Notes: generated by a model not told the origin, from the letters alone. A stretch of 44,422 bases of DNA from Lachnospiraceae bacterium (GCA_017472605.1 JAFUPV010000071.1:1-44422), one strand, 5' to 3'; shown: positions 34,070 through 43,254, counted from the first letter of the stretch. Made by a program: numbers and translations.

Positions 34070-35702
34070 TCAGGTGTTTCGCTATGCGGAGCATACCAGA
34101 TATCTGGAGCTGGCAAGACAGGTTCAGAAGGAATATCCAAATCAAATCATACTTGCACAGGCGGATGGGAAACTGCAGGAACTGAATAAGTACATGAAGG
34201 ATCAGGCGCAGGTGCGCTTCGTCACGACGGCAGAGCCGATCGGGATCATGACCTATCGAAGAAGCACGGAGTTTCTTCTGATGAAAGCACTCTATGATGT
34301 GATTCCGGCGAAAGAGCTGGAACGCGTGATTGTGGACTTTTCTCTGAGCAAGGGCCTGTTCTGCCGTCTGGTTGGATCTGTTTCTGTTTCCGATGAGCTT
34401 CTGCAGAAGGTGGAAGAGCGGATGTACGAGCTGGCAAAAGGAAATCTTCCCATTGAAAAAGAAACGGTAAGCACGGATGAAGCCATTGAACGGTTCCATA
34501 AGCACCGTATGTACGATAAGGAAAACCTGTTCCATTACCGCCGCGTGTCCAGAGTAAATCTGTACCGGATCAATGAGTTTGAAGATTATTACTATGGATA
34601 CATGGCACCGTCCACCGGCTATCTGAAGTATTTTAAGCTGTACCGCTATGAAGACGGATTTGTTCTGCAGATGCCGATGAAGGAAGCACCGGATGTGGTG
34701 CCGCCCTTTGAACCGCAGCACAAAGTGTACCGTGCGCTCCGGGAATCGGCGGACTGGGGAGAAAAGCTTGGTGTTCCAACAGTTGGAAAGCTGAACGACC
34801 GGATCACGCAGGGGGGCATTACGGAGCTCATCCTTGTTCAGGAAGCGCTGATGGAAAAGAAGATGGGTGAGATTGCGGAAGCGATTCTGAAGAATCCGGA
34901 TAAGCGGATTGTGATGATTGCAGGACCATCTTCCTCCGGAAAAACAACCTTTTCCCACCGACTGAGCATCCAGCTTCGTGCCCAGGGGCTGATTCCCCAT
35001 CCGATTCCTGTCGATAATTACTTTGTAAATCGGGTAGACAGTCCCCGCGATGAAAACGGAGACTACAACTATGAAGATCTCGAATGCATTGACGTGAAGA
35101 AGCTCAACGAGGATCTGAATGCGCTTCTTCGCGGCGAGACAGTGGCGATGCCTACCTACAATTTTGTAAAAGGCGAGCGGGAATACCGCGGAGATACGCT
35201 GACGCTTGGAGCAAATGAGATTCTGGTGCTGGAGGGAATCCACTGCCTGAACGATAAGCTGACACCGCAGATCCCGCCGGAAACAAAATATAAGATCTAT
35301 ATGAGCGCGCTGACTCAGCTGAATGTAGACGAACATAACCGTGTTCCGACGACAGACGGACGTCTGATTCGCCGGATGGTCCGGGATGCGAGAACGCGCG
35401 GTGCTTCGGCAAGCGAGACGATCAACCGCTGGCAGAGCGTGCGCAGGGGAGAGGAAAAGAACATTTTCCCCTATCAGGAGACTGCGGATGTTGTGTTCAA
35501 TTCTGCGCTGATCTATGAACTTGGTGTATTGAAAACCTATGCGGAGCCGCTTCTGTTCGGGATTCAGAGGAATGCGCCGGAATATGTGGAAGCAAAGCGC
35601 CTTCTGAAATTCCTGGACTATTTTGTCGGAATCCCGGGAGAGGAGATTCCGAAGAATTCGATTTTGAGGGAGTTTATCGGGGGAAGCTGTTTCCATGTCT
35701 GA
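34047..35702 (+). CDS. nucleoside kinase with threonyl-tRNA-synthetase-like N-terminal domains
   Basis: A 551-residue protein of the uridine kinase/PRK class. The N-terminal about 230 residues resemble the TGS and second additional domains of threonyl-tRNA synthetase. The C-terminal kinase starts with Walker A AGPSSSGKTTFSHRL near residue 292, followed by PVDNYFVNR, LEGIHCLNDKL and RLIRRMVRDARTRGASA. Such fusions are widespread in Clostridia and are usually named uridine or nucleoside kinases; the true substrate has not been read from sequence. ATG 34047 has AGGAGG nearby and the gene overlaps the Nif3-like gene. The next gene, a nucleoside-hydrolase-like protein, begins 18 bases later, which suggests a link through nucleosides. 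Confidence 0.92.
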   Translation: MITIYYRDQVFRYAEHTRYLELARQVQKEYPNQIILAQADGKLQELNKYMKDQAQVRFVTTAEPIGIMTYRRSTEFLLMKALYDVIPAKELERVIVDFSLSKGLFCRLVGSVSVSDELLQKVEERMYELAKGNLPIEKETVSTDEAIERFHKHRMYDKENLFHYRRVSRVNLYRINEFEDYYYGYMAPSTGYLKYFKLYRYEDGFVLQMPMKEAPDVVPPFEPQHKVYRALRESADWGEKLGVPTVGKLNDRITQGGITELILVQEALMEKKMGEIAEAILKNPDKRIVMIAGPSSSGKTTFSHRLSIQLRAQGLIPHPIPVDNYFVNRVDSPRDENGDYNYEDLECIDVKKLNEDLNALLRGETVAMPTYNFVKGEREYRGDTLTLGANEILVLEGIHCLNDKLTPQIPPETKYKIYMSALTQLNVDEHNRVPTTDGRLIRRMVRDARTRGASASETINRWQSVRRGEEKNIFPYQETADVVFNSALIYELGVLKTYAEPLLFGIQRNAPEYVEAKRLLKFLDYFVGIPGEEIPKNSILREFIGGSCFHV

Positions 35703-35720
35703 GACGGAAAGGAGAAGGAT

Positions 35721-36653
35721 ATGAGATACGATGGATTTAACTATAAGGTACCGGCAGAAAAGCAGGTGCGTGTGATTCTTGATTCGGACGCAAAAAACGA
35801 GGCAGACGATCAGTTCGCGCTGGTTCAGGCGCTGCTGACTCAGAAATTTGATGTGGTGGGCATGGTTGCCGCGCATTTCGGAACGAGAGTTTCCGACAGC
35901 ATGGAACAGAGCTATCGGGAGATGGAGCTGATTCTTGACAAGATGGGTTTTGAGAAAGAGGGCCTTGTTTTCCGCGGATGCAGTCAGGCGCTGGATGTGA
36001 CCGGAGAGCCGCAGGAGTCGGAAGGTGTCCGTAAAATCATCGATGAGGCAATGAAGAACGATGAACGTCCTCTGTACATCACCTTAATGGGTCCACTGAC
36101 AGATATCGCAGCCGCCTATCTGATCGAACCGCGGATTGCAAAGCGGATCACGGTTATCTGGATCGGAGGCGGTCCCTATCCGGACGGCGGCGATGAGTTT
36201 AACCTTGGCAATGATATCAAAGCGGCCAATGTGGTATTCGGATCACCGATGGAGGTGTGGCAGGTTCCGAAGAATGTCTATGAAATGATCCCCGTTTCCA
36301 TGGCCGAGCTGGAATACCGCGTCCGTCCCTGCGGAGAGATCGGCAGATATCTGTTTGATCAGCTGATGGAGCATGCGTTCACGGAAACGGCGAGAAAGAG
36401 TCCCTTCCGTACCGGTGAATCCTGGGTGCTTGGCGACTCTCCGTCCATCGGCCTTCTTCTCTATGAGCACCGCTTTGAATTTGACTGGATCCAGGCGCCG
36501 AGGATTACGGCTGACATGCACTATTTCCATGATCCGCGAAACCGCCCGATCCGTGTGTACCGCAGAATTGATCCAAGGCTGATTCTGGAAGACATGTATG
36601 CGAAGCTTGCTCTGTTTGCCGCAGGAAAAAACGAGGGAGGGAACGCACAGTGA
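35721..36653 (+). CDS. divergent nucleoside-hydrolase (IUNH)-like protein
   Basis: A 310-residue protein with the fold signature of inosine-uridine nucleoside hydrolases. The calcium-binding N-terminal motif, normally DTDPG-x-DDA, reads DSDAKNEADDQFAL (residues about 21-34), with two extra residues between the aspartates. The later block EFNLGNDIKAANVVF matches the family's EFN...DP-x-AA. The variant N-E-x-DD motif marks a side branch whose substrate is unsure; some members sit with sugar genes. GAAAGGAG precedes ATG 35721. Its stop overlaps the GTG start of the rhamnosidase (GTGA), so the two are translationally coupled and possibly work on the same compound. Confidence 0.85.
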   Translation: MRYDGFNYKVPAEKQVRVILDSDAKNEADDQFALVQALLTQKFDVVGMVAAHFGTRVSDSMEQSYREMELILDKMGFEKEGLVFRGCSQALDVTGEPQESEGVRKIIDEAMKNDERPLYITLMGPLTDIAAAYLIEPRIAKRITVIWIGGGPYPDGGDEFNLGNDIKAANVVFGSPMEVWQVPKNVYEMIPVSMAELEYRVRPCGEIGRYLFDQLMEHAFTETARKSPFRTGESWVLGDSPSIGLLLYEHRFEFDWIQAPRITADMHYFHDPRNRPIRVYRRIDPRLILEDMYAKLALFAAGKNEGGNAQ

Positions 36654-39424
36654 AAATTACCGGACTGAAGACAAATCACATCGACCGTCCTCTTGGCTTT
36701 GCCATGGAGGAGGCGCGGATTTCCTATCTGATGGAAGAGAGCACCGGAAAACGACAGAAGGCGGCTCGTGTGCTGGTGGCGCTGGATCCGTGTTTTGATA
36801 CGGTTGTTTATGACAGCGGACTTGTCGAAAATGAATATGACGGAGAACAACAGTTGATTTCCGGCATTAATCCTGCCGGTTCTGTTCTTCCAGTGGAGCT
36901 GCTGCCGAGAACCAGATATTACTGGAAAGTGTTCTGCTGTACCGATGACGGAGAAGAAGCATGGAGTGACAGTACCTGGTTTGAGACGGCAAAAGGGAAG
37001 GATGAGGCCTGGGCTGGCTGCTTTATCCGGGCGGATTTTGAACAGAATGTCCATCCGGTTCTGTCCCGTCGGTTTCTGATCGGAAAAGAAGTGAAGCAGG
37101 CGCGCATTTACATCCTTGGACTTGGCGTTTATGAACTCTATGCCAACGGTAAAAAGGTTGGAGACGAATATCTTCTTCCGGGTCTTCATTCCTATGACTG
37201 CTGGCTTCAGTACCAGACCTTTGCGCTGGATCTGAAGGCTGGGGAAAACTGTCTGGAGGTCATGCTTGGTGACGGCTGGTATAAAGGTCCATATGGCCTG
37301 AAAAGCCGCCTGCCCCGATATGGAAATGAATATGCGCTGCTGGCAGAGGTTCACATCGCTTATTGTGACGGAACAGAAGAAATCATCGCAACAGACAGTC
37401 AATGGACGGCCCGAAAGGGAAATGTCACCTTTGACTCAATCTATAATGGAGAGAATATCGATGATTATACACCGGCAGACGAAACGGTATATGGAGTTAC
37501 AGAAGCCGAAGCAGACATGACTCTCCTTCAGCCGCGAAAGAGCCCATATCTGAAGATTCAGGAAACGCGAAAGCCAAAACTGCTTTGTACACCGGCGAAG
37601 GAACAGGTGCTTGATTTTGGACAGAACATGACCGGATGGGTTCAATTTCAGAATTTCCTTCCGGCCGGAGCAAAAATCAGGCTCTGTTACGGAGAAATCC
37701 TTCAGAACGGCAATTTCTACCGGGGCAATCTGCGCAATGCCCGCTGTGAGATGGAATATGTCTCCGATGGACACGAGAAGATAATCCGTCCCCATTTTAC
37801 CTTCTTTGGATTCCGGTATGTGAAAGTGGAGGGATGGGACCAGCCACTTGATCCGTCCCTGTTTACCGGATGCGCAATTTATTCGGAAATGGAACAGACC
37901 GGATGGATCACTACCTCCGATGAAAAAGTAAATAAGCTGTTTGAAAACATTGTCTGGGGACAGCGCGGCAATTTCCTGGATGTTCCGACCGACTGTCCCC
38001 AGAGGGATGAGCGCATGGGCTGGACAGGAGATGCTCAGGTGTTTGCGGATACGGCATGCTTCAACATGAATACTTATGCGTTTTATCGGAAGTTTGGCCA
38101 GGATGTGTATCTGGAACAGAAGAAGTTTGACGGAAGCGTTCCCTATGTTGTGCCTACCTCCGCATACATTCTGAATGGAGCGACAACCTGGGGAGATGCG
38201 GCAACGATTATTCCGTGGCAGACCTATGTCCACTTCGGCGATCCCAAGATTCTGGAAGAGCAGTATGACAGCATGAAGATATGGGTGGATTACATCGGAA
38301 GGAAGGCAGAGGGAAAGCGTCTCTGGAAGACCGGCCAGCATTTTGGCGACTGGCTAGCACTGGACGGACGTGTTCCGGGCGGCGTGTATGGAAGAACCGA
38401 CTTCTTCTACATAGCTACGGTCTTCTACTACTATTCTGCGCAGCTTCTGGCGAAAGCAGCGGTGATTTTGAAGCGGGAAGCGGATGCTTCGTTCTACGGA
38501 ACGCTTGCCGAAGAAATCCGTGATGCATTCTGGGAGGAATATTTTACTCCGTCCGGCCGTCTGGCCGTTGATACACAGACCGCCTATGCGCTTGCCGCTT
38601 ACATGGAACTGGTGCCCGTGCGGGCAAAGGAGCGGTTTGCTTCCGATTTCCGGAATAAGATGCAGGAATCCGGATTTGCGCTGGAAACCGGCTTTGCAGG
38701 AACTCCATATCTTCTGATTGCCCTGTCCAAGTGGGGGATGGATGATGTGGCATACCGTCTGCTTCTGCGCGAAGAATTCCCCGGCTGGCTCTATGAAGTC
38801 AACATGGATGCGACAACCGTCTGGGAACGCTGGAATTCTGTAATGCCGGATGGCTCGATGAACCCGGACGGTATGAATTCTCTTAACCACTATGCCTATG
38901 GATCCGTAGGTGCATGGATGTACCGGTACATGTGCGGAATCCAGCCGATGGAGGACGCGCCGGGATTTGCCAGAGTGCGGATGAACCCGCATCCGGGCAG
39001 AAAACTGCAGCATGCAAAAGCTGCCGTAGATACCTCATACGGCCGGTATGCCTGCGGCTGGAGCTGGCAGGGGGAGCAGCTGGTGATTGAAGTAACGGTA
39101 CCCTTTGGCGGATCTGCGGATCTGATGTTCCCTCCCAACAGAGAAGGGCTGTCTGTAATTCGGATCGAAGCCGGTTCCCGCCAGTTCGTGTGTACACCTG
39201 TGATTGCTTCGGAACCGAAATACAGTCTGGAGAGCGACTGGCGTCTGCTTCTTCAGGAACCGGAGGCAAGGCGTGTCGTAGAGGAACTGTTCCCACGCGC
39301 AGTCAATGGAATCGCGTTTCAGAATGAGATGACTACAATGGCGGAAGTAACGAGATCGCCGTTTTCAGAACTGGATCCGGCAGATGCAATGAAGCTGGAT
39401 GAAGCGCTGAGAGCGCTTGGCTGA
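36650..39424 (+). CDS. family 78 alpha-L-rhamnosidase
   Basis: Glycoside hydrolase that frees terminal L-rhamnose from plant glycosides or pectic side chains. The 924 residues have beta-sandwich N-terminal domains (about 1-390) and an (alpha/alpha)6 barrel with the hallmark VPTDCPQRDERMGWTGDAQ carrying the likely general acid Glu454. GDWLALDG follows, and WERWNS carries the likely base Glu726; a C-terminal beta domain ends the protein. No signal peptide is present, so it acts inside the cell on imported oligosaccharides or glycosides. The start is GTG 36650 with GAGGGAGGG seven bases before it. No rhamnose transporter or isomerase is next to it. Confidence 0.94.
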   Translation: MKITGLKTNHIDRPLGFAMEEARISYLMEESTGKRQKAARVLVALDPCFDTVVYDSGLVENEYDGEQQLISGINPAGSVLPVELLPRTRYYWKVFCCTDDGEEAWSDSTWFETAKGKDEAWAGCFIRADFEQNVHPVLSRRFLIGKEVKQARIYILGLGVYELYANGKKVGDEYLLPGLHSYDCWLQYQTFALDLKAGENCLEVMLGDGWYKGPYGLKSRLPRYGNEYALLAEVHIAYCDGTEEIIATDSQWTARKGNVTFDSIYNGENIDDYTPADETVYGVTEAEADMTLLQPRKSPYLKIQETRKPKLLCTPAKEQVLDFGQNMTGWVQFQNFLPAGAKIRLCYGEILQNGNFYRGNLRNARCEMEYVSDGHEKIIRPHFTFFGFRYVKVEGWDQPLDPSLFTGCAIYSEMEQTGWITTSDEKVNKLFENIVWGQRGNFLDVPTDCPQRDERMGWTGDAQVFADTACFNMNTYAFYRKFGQDVYLEQKKFDGSVPYVVPTSAYILNGATTWGDAATIIPWQTYVHFGDPKILEEQYDSMKIWVDYIGRKAEGKRLWKTGQHFGDWLALDGRVPGGVYGRTDFFYIATVFYYYSAQLLAKAAVILKREADASFYGTLAEEIRDAFWEEYFTPSGRLAVDTQTAYALAAYMELVPVRAKERFASDFRNKMQESGFALETGFAGTPYLLIALSKWGMDDVAYRLLLREEFPGWLYEVNMDATTVWERWNSVMPDGSMNPDGMNSLNHYAYGSVGAWMYRYMCGIQPMEDAPGFARVRMNPHPGRKLQHAKAAVDTSYGRYACGWSWQGEQLVIEVTVPFGGSADLMFPPNREGLSVIRIEAGSRQFVCTPVIASEPKYSLESDWRLLLQEPEARRVVEELFPRAVNGIAFQNEMTTMAEVTRSPFSELDPADAMKLDEALRALG

Positions 39425-39469
39425 TGATACATGAAATCATGAAAAAACAATGAAATGGGCCGTGGTTTC

Positions 39470-39498
39470 TTGACAGAAACGGGAAACTGTGATAGAGT
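39470..39498 (+). promoter_or_regulatory. rnpB promoter
   Basis: TTGACA, 17 bp, TAGAGT. Transcription would start near 39505, matching the 5' end of the RNase P RNA. Confidence 0.75.
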
Positions 39499-39507
39499 CT
39501 AAAATTG

Positions 39508-39880
39508 GTGACGGCTGAGCCGGACAAGTGGTCGCGGCTGCAGAAACGAAAGGCTGCAGGTGAGGAAAGTCCGGGCTTCAAAGGGCAGGATGCCGGATAA
39601 CGTCCGGTGGAGGTGACTCCGAGGATAGTGCAACAGAAATAAACCGCCGTTTTTACGGTAAGGGTGGAAAGGCAGTGTAAGAGACTACCGCCTGGCTGGT
39701 AACAGACAGGGCTCTGTAAACCCCATCCGAAGCAAGACCGAGCAGAAGGCATAAGGCGGCCCGTCTGCCTTCGGGTAGGTCGCTTGAGCCTGGTGGCAAC
39801 ATCAGGTCTAGATAGATGATCACTCGTTCGTACAAAGTACGTCTGACATAACCCGGCTTATCGTCCGACTCAGTCGCCGC
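39508..39880 (+). ncRNA. rnpB: RNase P RNA (class A)
   Basis: Catalytic RNA that trims the 5' leader of tRNA precursors. The conserved blocks are in order: GAGGAAAGTCCGGGCT, GGGCAGGATGCCGGATAACG, CAGAAATAAACCGCC, GGTAAGGGTGGAAAGGCAG, AACCCCATCCGAAGCAAGACC and TAGATAGATGATCAC. Helix P1 closes the molecule: GGCTGAGCCGGAC (39513-39525) pairs with GTCCGACTCAGTC (39863-39875). The size, about 370 nt, fits class A rather than the Bacillus class B form. Open frames seen on the other strand here are chance. No strong terminator follows, only a weak AAATC / GATTT stem with TTTTAT near 39889-39905. Confidence 0.97.
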
Positions 39881-39908
39881 TGTAAAGAAATCGCAAGATT
39901 TTATAGTA

Positions 39909-39937
39909 TTGACAAGGGATTTGTTAAGAGCTATACT
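39909..39937 (+). promoter_or_regulatory. promoter of the cpsB-wzz-BY-kinase operon
   Basis: TTGACA, 17 bp, TATACT. Transcription would begin near 39943, leaving a leader of about 120 bases before the CpsB start at 40064, which has no recognised structure. A short open frame from 39950 passes through the leader in frame with cpsB. Confidence 0.75.
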
Positions 39938-40063
39938 ATCTGTGTATTTATGTTTGAAATAATAGAAAAATTGAGTGAGGAGAATCAGTCTCTTGAAATA
40001 TGGTGTTCAGTTGACAATGGCCTGCGCCTGCTGTCTGAACGGATGCGGAAAGGATGGCAGCGT

Positions 40064-40786
40064 ATGAACGATCTCTTTGACATACACTGTCACATACTTC
40101 CGTGTGTAGATGATGGTGCAAAAAGCATGGAAATGGCATTGCAGCTTCTTCGTATGGAGTGGCAGGATGGTGTCAGAACAGTAATTCTGACGCCGCATTA
40201 CCGTCTGGGAATGTTTGAAACTTCCATGGAGCGAATCTGGGATGCCTATGACGAACTGCTGTATCGCGCAAGAGGGATTGGAATGGATCTCCATCTGGGC
40301 TGTGAGTTTCATGCGAACATGGACATGGCAGATACACTGGAAGCAAGAGAACGTCCCACGATGGCGGGATCCAATTATGTACTTTGCGAGTTTTCCGAGA
40401 GTTCGGATCTTGCTTTCATCCAGGAACGTGGCTACCATCTGATCAGCCGTGGATTTATCCCGATTTTTGCGCATATTGAACGGTACACAAAACTGACAGA
40501 GGATTTTGACCTGATTGCAGAACTGGTTGATATGGGCTGCCGTATGCAGGTAAACGCCGGTTCCATTTTGGGAAAAGACGGAGCAGCAACGAAAAAGTTC
40601 TGCCGAAAGCTGATAAAGGAGGATCTGCTTCATTTTATTGGAAGCGATGCTCACGATGTGAAAACAAGAATACCGCTGATTGGATCCTGTTCCGAGTATC
40701 TGAAGAAAAAAGCGGGAAGAGTTTATACGGGTAAGATCCTTCGGGATAATCCGTCTATGATTTTAACTGAAAAATACAGGCGCTAA
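40064..40786 (+). CDS. CpsB/YwqE-type tyrosine-protein phosphatase (PHP family)
   Basis: Manganese-dependent phosphatase that removes phosphate from the BY-kinase coded two genes downstream. The 240-residue PHP fold has the metal-binding blocks DIHCHILPCVDDGAKS (residues about 5-20), GCEFHAN, FAHIERY and GSDAHD. I chose ATG 40064, nine bases after AAAGGA, because the protein then begins MNDLFDIHCH as in relatives; 38 more codons are open upstream. It is first in a three-gene module with a chain-length regulator and a tyrosine kinase. Confidence 0.93.
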   Translation: MNDLFDIHCHILPCVDDGAKSMEMALQLLRMEWQDGVRTVILTPHYRLGMFETSMERIWDAYDELLYRARGIGMDLHLGCEFHANMDMADTLEARERPTMAGSNYVLCEFSESSDLAFIQERGYHLISRGFIPIFAHIERYTKLTEDFDLIAELVDMGCRMQVNAGSILGKDGAATKKFCRKLIKEDLLHFIGSDAHDVKTRIPLIGSCSEYLKKKAGRVYTGKILRDNPSMILTEKYRR

Positions 40787-40902
40787 GCCGTTTCCATAGA
40801 GTTGTGCAAGTGGCAGCGAATGGTTTGGGTGAGTGAAAATTCTCCGAGTGAACTGCTGTCAGAACAGAATGGGAAAAATGAAAAATTGAAAAGGGGAAAG
40901 AA

Positions 40903-41640
40903 ATGGATACAAGAGAAAAAGAGAGTATGGAGATGGAAATTGATATTCTCGAAGTTGCCAGATATCTGCTTCGAAAAGCGTGGCTGATCGCACTGGTCGG
41001 ATTTGTCTGTGCAGTCGTTGCCTATGCGTACACAAAGGTTCTTGTGGTTCCGCAGTATAAATCAACCACCCGCATGTATGTGATCAACAGACAGAACGAA
41101 TCGACAGTTACCAGCAGTGATCTGCAGAGCAGTAACTACATGGCAAAGGATAATGTTGCTCTGTTGACTGGACGTACGGTCATTGAAGGTGTCATTGAGG
41201 AAATGAACCTTGACATGACTTACGAGCAGATGCTTTCCAAGATCAGCGTATCAAATCTGACAGATACCCGTCTTGTTGTAGTCAGTGTGAGTGATGCGGA
41301 TCCGCTGATGGCAATGAATATCGCAAATAAAGTGTGCGAGCTTGGTGCAAAGCATATTGAAAATGTGGTGAAAGTAGCCGCAGTCAGTGTGGCAGATGAA
41401 GCAAATCTTCCGAAGGAACCATACAGTCCGAGCACATTGAAGAATGTAATGCTTGCTGCACTTCTTGGTGCGTTTGCCGTGGCTGCAGTCCTCGTTGTAA
41501 AGATGCTCTTAAACGATAAGATAGTGACAGCGGAAGACGTTGATAAGTATCTTGGAATCAGTGTTCTTGGAATTCTGCCGATTGATGAAGAGATTGCAAA
41601 GGCAAAGAAGGCAAGAAAGAGAAATAAGCGTCGCAAGTAA
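40903..41640 (+). CDS. chain-length determinant / kinase-activating membrane protein (Wzz, CpsC/YveK type)
   Basis: A 245-residue membrane protein that sets polysaccharide chain length and activates the cytosolic BY-kinase. It has two membrane helices (about 27-48 and 186-207) around an extracytoplasmic part, with the proline-rich signature LPKEPYSPS before the second helix. The tail is short and strongly basic (KKARKRNKRRK). GAAAGGGGAAAG precedes ATG 40903. The gap of 116 bases from cpsB holds no gene of note. It works with the next gene. Confidence 0.93.
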   Translation: MDTREKESMEMEIDILEVARYLLRKAWLIALVGFVCAVVAYAYTKVLVVPQYKSTTRMYVINRQNESTVTSSDLQSSNYMAKDNVALLTGRTVIEGVIEEMNLDMTYEQMLSKISVSNLTDTRLVVVSVSDADPLMAMNIANKVCELGAKHIENVVKVAAVSVADEANLPKEPYSPSTLKNVMLAALLGAFAVAAVLVVKMLLNDKIVTAEDVDKYLGISVLGILPIDEEIAKAKKARKRNKRRK

Positions 41641-41676
41641 CTTGAACCATAGAGAACAAAGATAAAGGTGAGTATC

Positions 41677-42360
41677 GTGAAAAAGATTGAAATTACTAAG
41701 CCGGTTCTGAAATACTACAGTGCCGAAGCGTTTAAAACATTGCGTACCAATCTGCAGTTTTGCGGTGCGGATAAGAAAGTAATTGTATTTACAAGCTGTA
41801 CAGAAAATGAAGGAAAAACTCAGGTTGTGCTGAATCTTGGCATTTCTCTTGCTGAAATCGGAAAAAAGGTTCTCATGATTGACGCGGATCTTCGAAAATC
41901 CGTGCTGCTTGGTCGTGTCAAAGCAACGGCAGAGATTAAAGGCCTGACTCATTTCCTGTCCAGACAGGAGTCACTGAACGATGTGATTTATACAACGAAC
42001 ATTCCCTATTTCAACATGATTTTTGCCGGACCTGTTCCGCCAAATCCTGCTGAACTGTTAAGCGGTAATTATTTTTCTCAGATGATTGAAACACTGAGAG
42101 ACAGCTGCGACTATATCCTGATTGATTCTCCGCCTCTTGGCAGTGTAATAGACAGTGCTGTCATCGCCAAGCAGTGTGATGGTGCAGTTCTTGTCGTTGA
42201 ATCCGGATGGAACAGCTGGCGATTTGAACAGGAGATCAAGGATCAGCTTGAAAAGGCCGGATGTCCGATTCTTGGCGCGGTTTTGAATAAAGTAGATATT
42301 AAGAAAAACGGCTATGGAAAATATGGAAAATACGGGAAGTATGGAAAATACGGAGCGTAA
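41677..42360 (+). CDS. BY-kinase (CpsD/CapB family tyrosine kinase)
   Basis: Bacterial tyrosine autokinase that controls capsule or exopolysaccharide assembly. The 228 residues have a Walker A in SCTENEGKTQVVLNL (the usual Ser/Thr after GK is Thr, the loop is NEGKT rather than GEGKS), Walker A' VLMIDADLRKSVLLG and Walker B YILIDSPPLGSV. The end is a tyrosine cluster, YGKYGKYGKYGKYGA, the site of autophosphorylation. Start GTG 41677 lies six bases after AAGGTG; the in-frame GTG 41668 overlaps that box. No polysaccharide genes follow: a terminator and kduD on the other strand close the module. Confidence 0.94.
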   Translation: MKKIEITKPVLKYYSAEAFKTLRTNLQFCGADKKVIVFTSCTENEGKTQVVLNLGISLAEIGKKVLMIDADLRKSVLLGRVKATAEIKGLTHFLSRQESLNDVIYTTNIPYFNMIFAGPVPPNPAELLSGNYFSQMIETLRDSCDYILIDSPPLGSVIDSAVIAKQCDGAVLVVESGWNSWRFEQEIKDQLEKAGCPILGAVLNKVDIKKNGYGKYGKYGKYGKYGA

Positions 42361-42400
42361 AAAGAGGGAATAAATCGAATGCAGTAAGCGTGCATTTGCC

Positions 42401-42437
42401 AAAAAAAGCAGATCCTGAAAATGGATCTGCTTTTTTT
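42401..42437. terminator. bidirectional terminator between the BY-kinase gene and kduD
   Basis: A perfect 15-bp inverted repeat, AAAAAAAGCAGATCC / GGATCTGCTTTTTTT with loop TGAAAAT. It has a T tract on both strands and serves the two converging genes. Confidence 0.93.
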
Positions 42438-42444
42438 GAAGTTT

Positions 42445-43206
42445 TTATCGAGCCAGCCAACCGCCGTCGACTGCCAGTGTGAATCCATTGACATAGTCTG
42501 ATGCATGAGAGGAAAGATAGACTGCGGCGCCCATGATATCTTCTGCCTTTCCCCAGCGGCCGGCTGGAATGCGTTCAAGAATCGACTGGCTTCGTTCGCT
42601 GTCTGTTCGAAGCTGAGTGGTGTTGTTTGTTTCCATGTATCCTGGAGCAATCGCATTAACCTGAATGTTTTTTGATGCCCATTCATTTGCCAGCGCTTTG
42701 GTTAAACCAACAATTGCGCTTTTGCTGGCAGTATAAGCCGGTACACGAATTCCGCCCTGAAAGCTGAGCATCGAAGCAATGTTAATAATTTTGCCGCTTT
42801 GCTGAGGAAAAAAGAATTCCCTTGCAATTGACTGAGAGAGAAGGAAGACAAAGGTTTGATTCAGATAGATTACCCGGTTCCAATCATCGGGAGACACATC
42901 AACTGCATCCTCGCGGAGGATGATTCCGGCATTGTTAACCAGGATGTCAACATGATCTGTCAGCCGCTTTGTCTGTTTCAGAATGATCTCTGCTGCATCC
43001 AAAGAATTCAGATCAACAGTGATTTCATGGAAACATCCGTGATCATTGTTGATCATTTGTGCGGTCTCCTCACAGCTTCTTCTGGCAATACCGATGACAT
43101 GAGCTCCCGCCTGGGCAAGCGCGATGCTGATCGCCTGACCAAGTCCGGTATTCGCTCCGGTAACAAGTGCTGTTTTGCCTGAAAGACGAAAGAAATCTAA
43201 AATCAT
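42445..43206 (-). CDS. kduD: 2-dehydro-3-deoxy-D-gluconate 5-dehydrogenase (SDR)
   Basis: KduD reduces 3-deoxy-hexodiulosonate to KDG, the step after KduI in uronate breakdown. The 253 residues have the SDR cofactor motif TGANTGLGQAI near residue 16, NNAG near 90, the catalytic Ser (IASMLSF) and Tyr-x-x-x-Lys (YTASKSA). The end matches KduD closely: NNTTQLRTDSER, RIPAGRWGKAEDI and VNGFTLAVDGGWLAR. AGGAGG lies eight bases before ATG 43206. It is divergent from an AraC-type regulator, which is its likely controller. Confidence 0.92.
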   Translation of the reverse strand: MILDFFRLSGKTALVTGANTGLGQAISIALAQAGAHVIGIARRSCEETAQMINNDHGCFHEITVDLNSLDAAEIILKQTKRLTDHVDILVNNAGIILREDAVDVSPDDWNRVIYLNQTFVFLLSQSIAREFFFPQQSGKIINIASMLSFQGGIRVPAYTASKSAIVGLTKALANEWASKNIQVNAIAPGYMETNNTTQLRTDSERSQSILERIPAGRWGKAEDIMGAAVYLSSHASDYVNGFTLAVDGGWLAR

Positions 43207-43248
43207 ATGAAAACCTCCTGAGTAATTGCTGTTTGAATTTATGAGGTA

Positions 43249-43254
43249 ATTATA
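43249..43254 (-). promoter_or_regulatory. -10 box of kduD
   Basis: TATAAT on the minus strand, 43 bases before the kduD start. The -35 position shows only TAGCAT at 17 bp, so the promoter looks activator-dependent, which suits control by the divergent AraC protein. The two promoters overlap. Confidence 0.5.

Noticed and set aside
39333-39835. Minus-strand open frames across rnpB
   Set aside because: The region is RNase P RNA with all conserved blocks and closing helix P1; the frames have no coding support.
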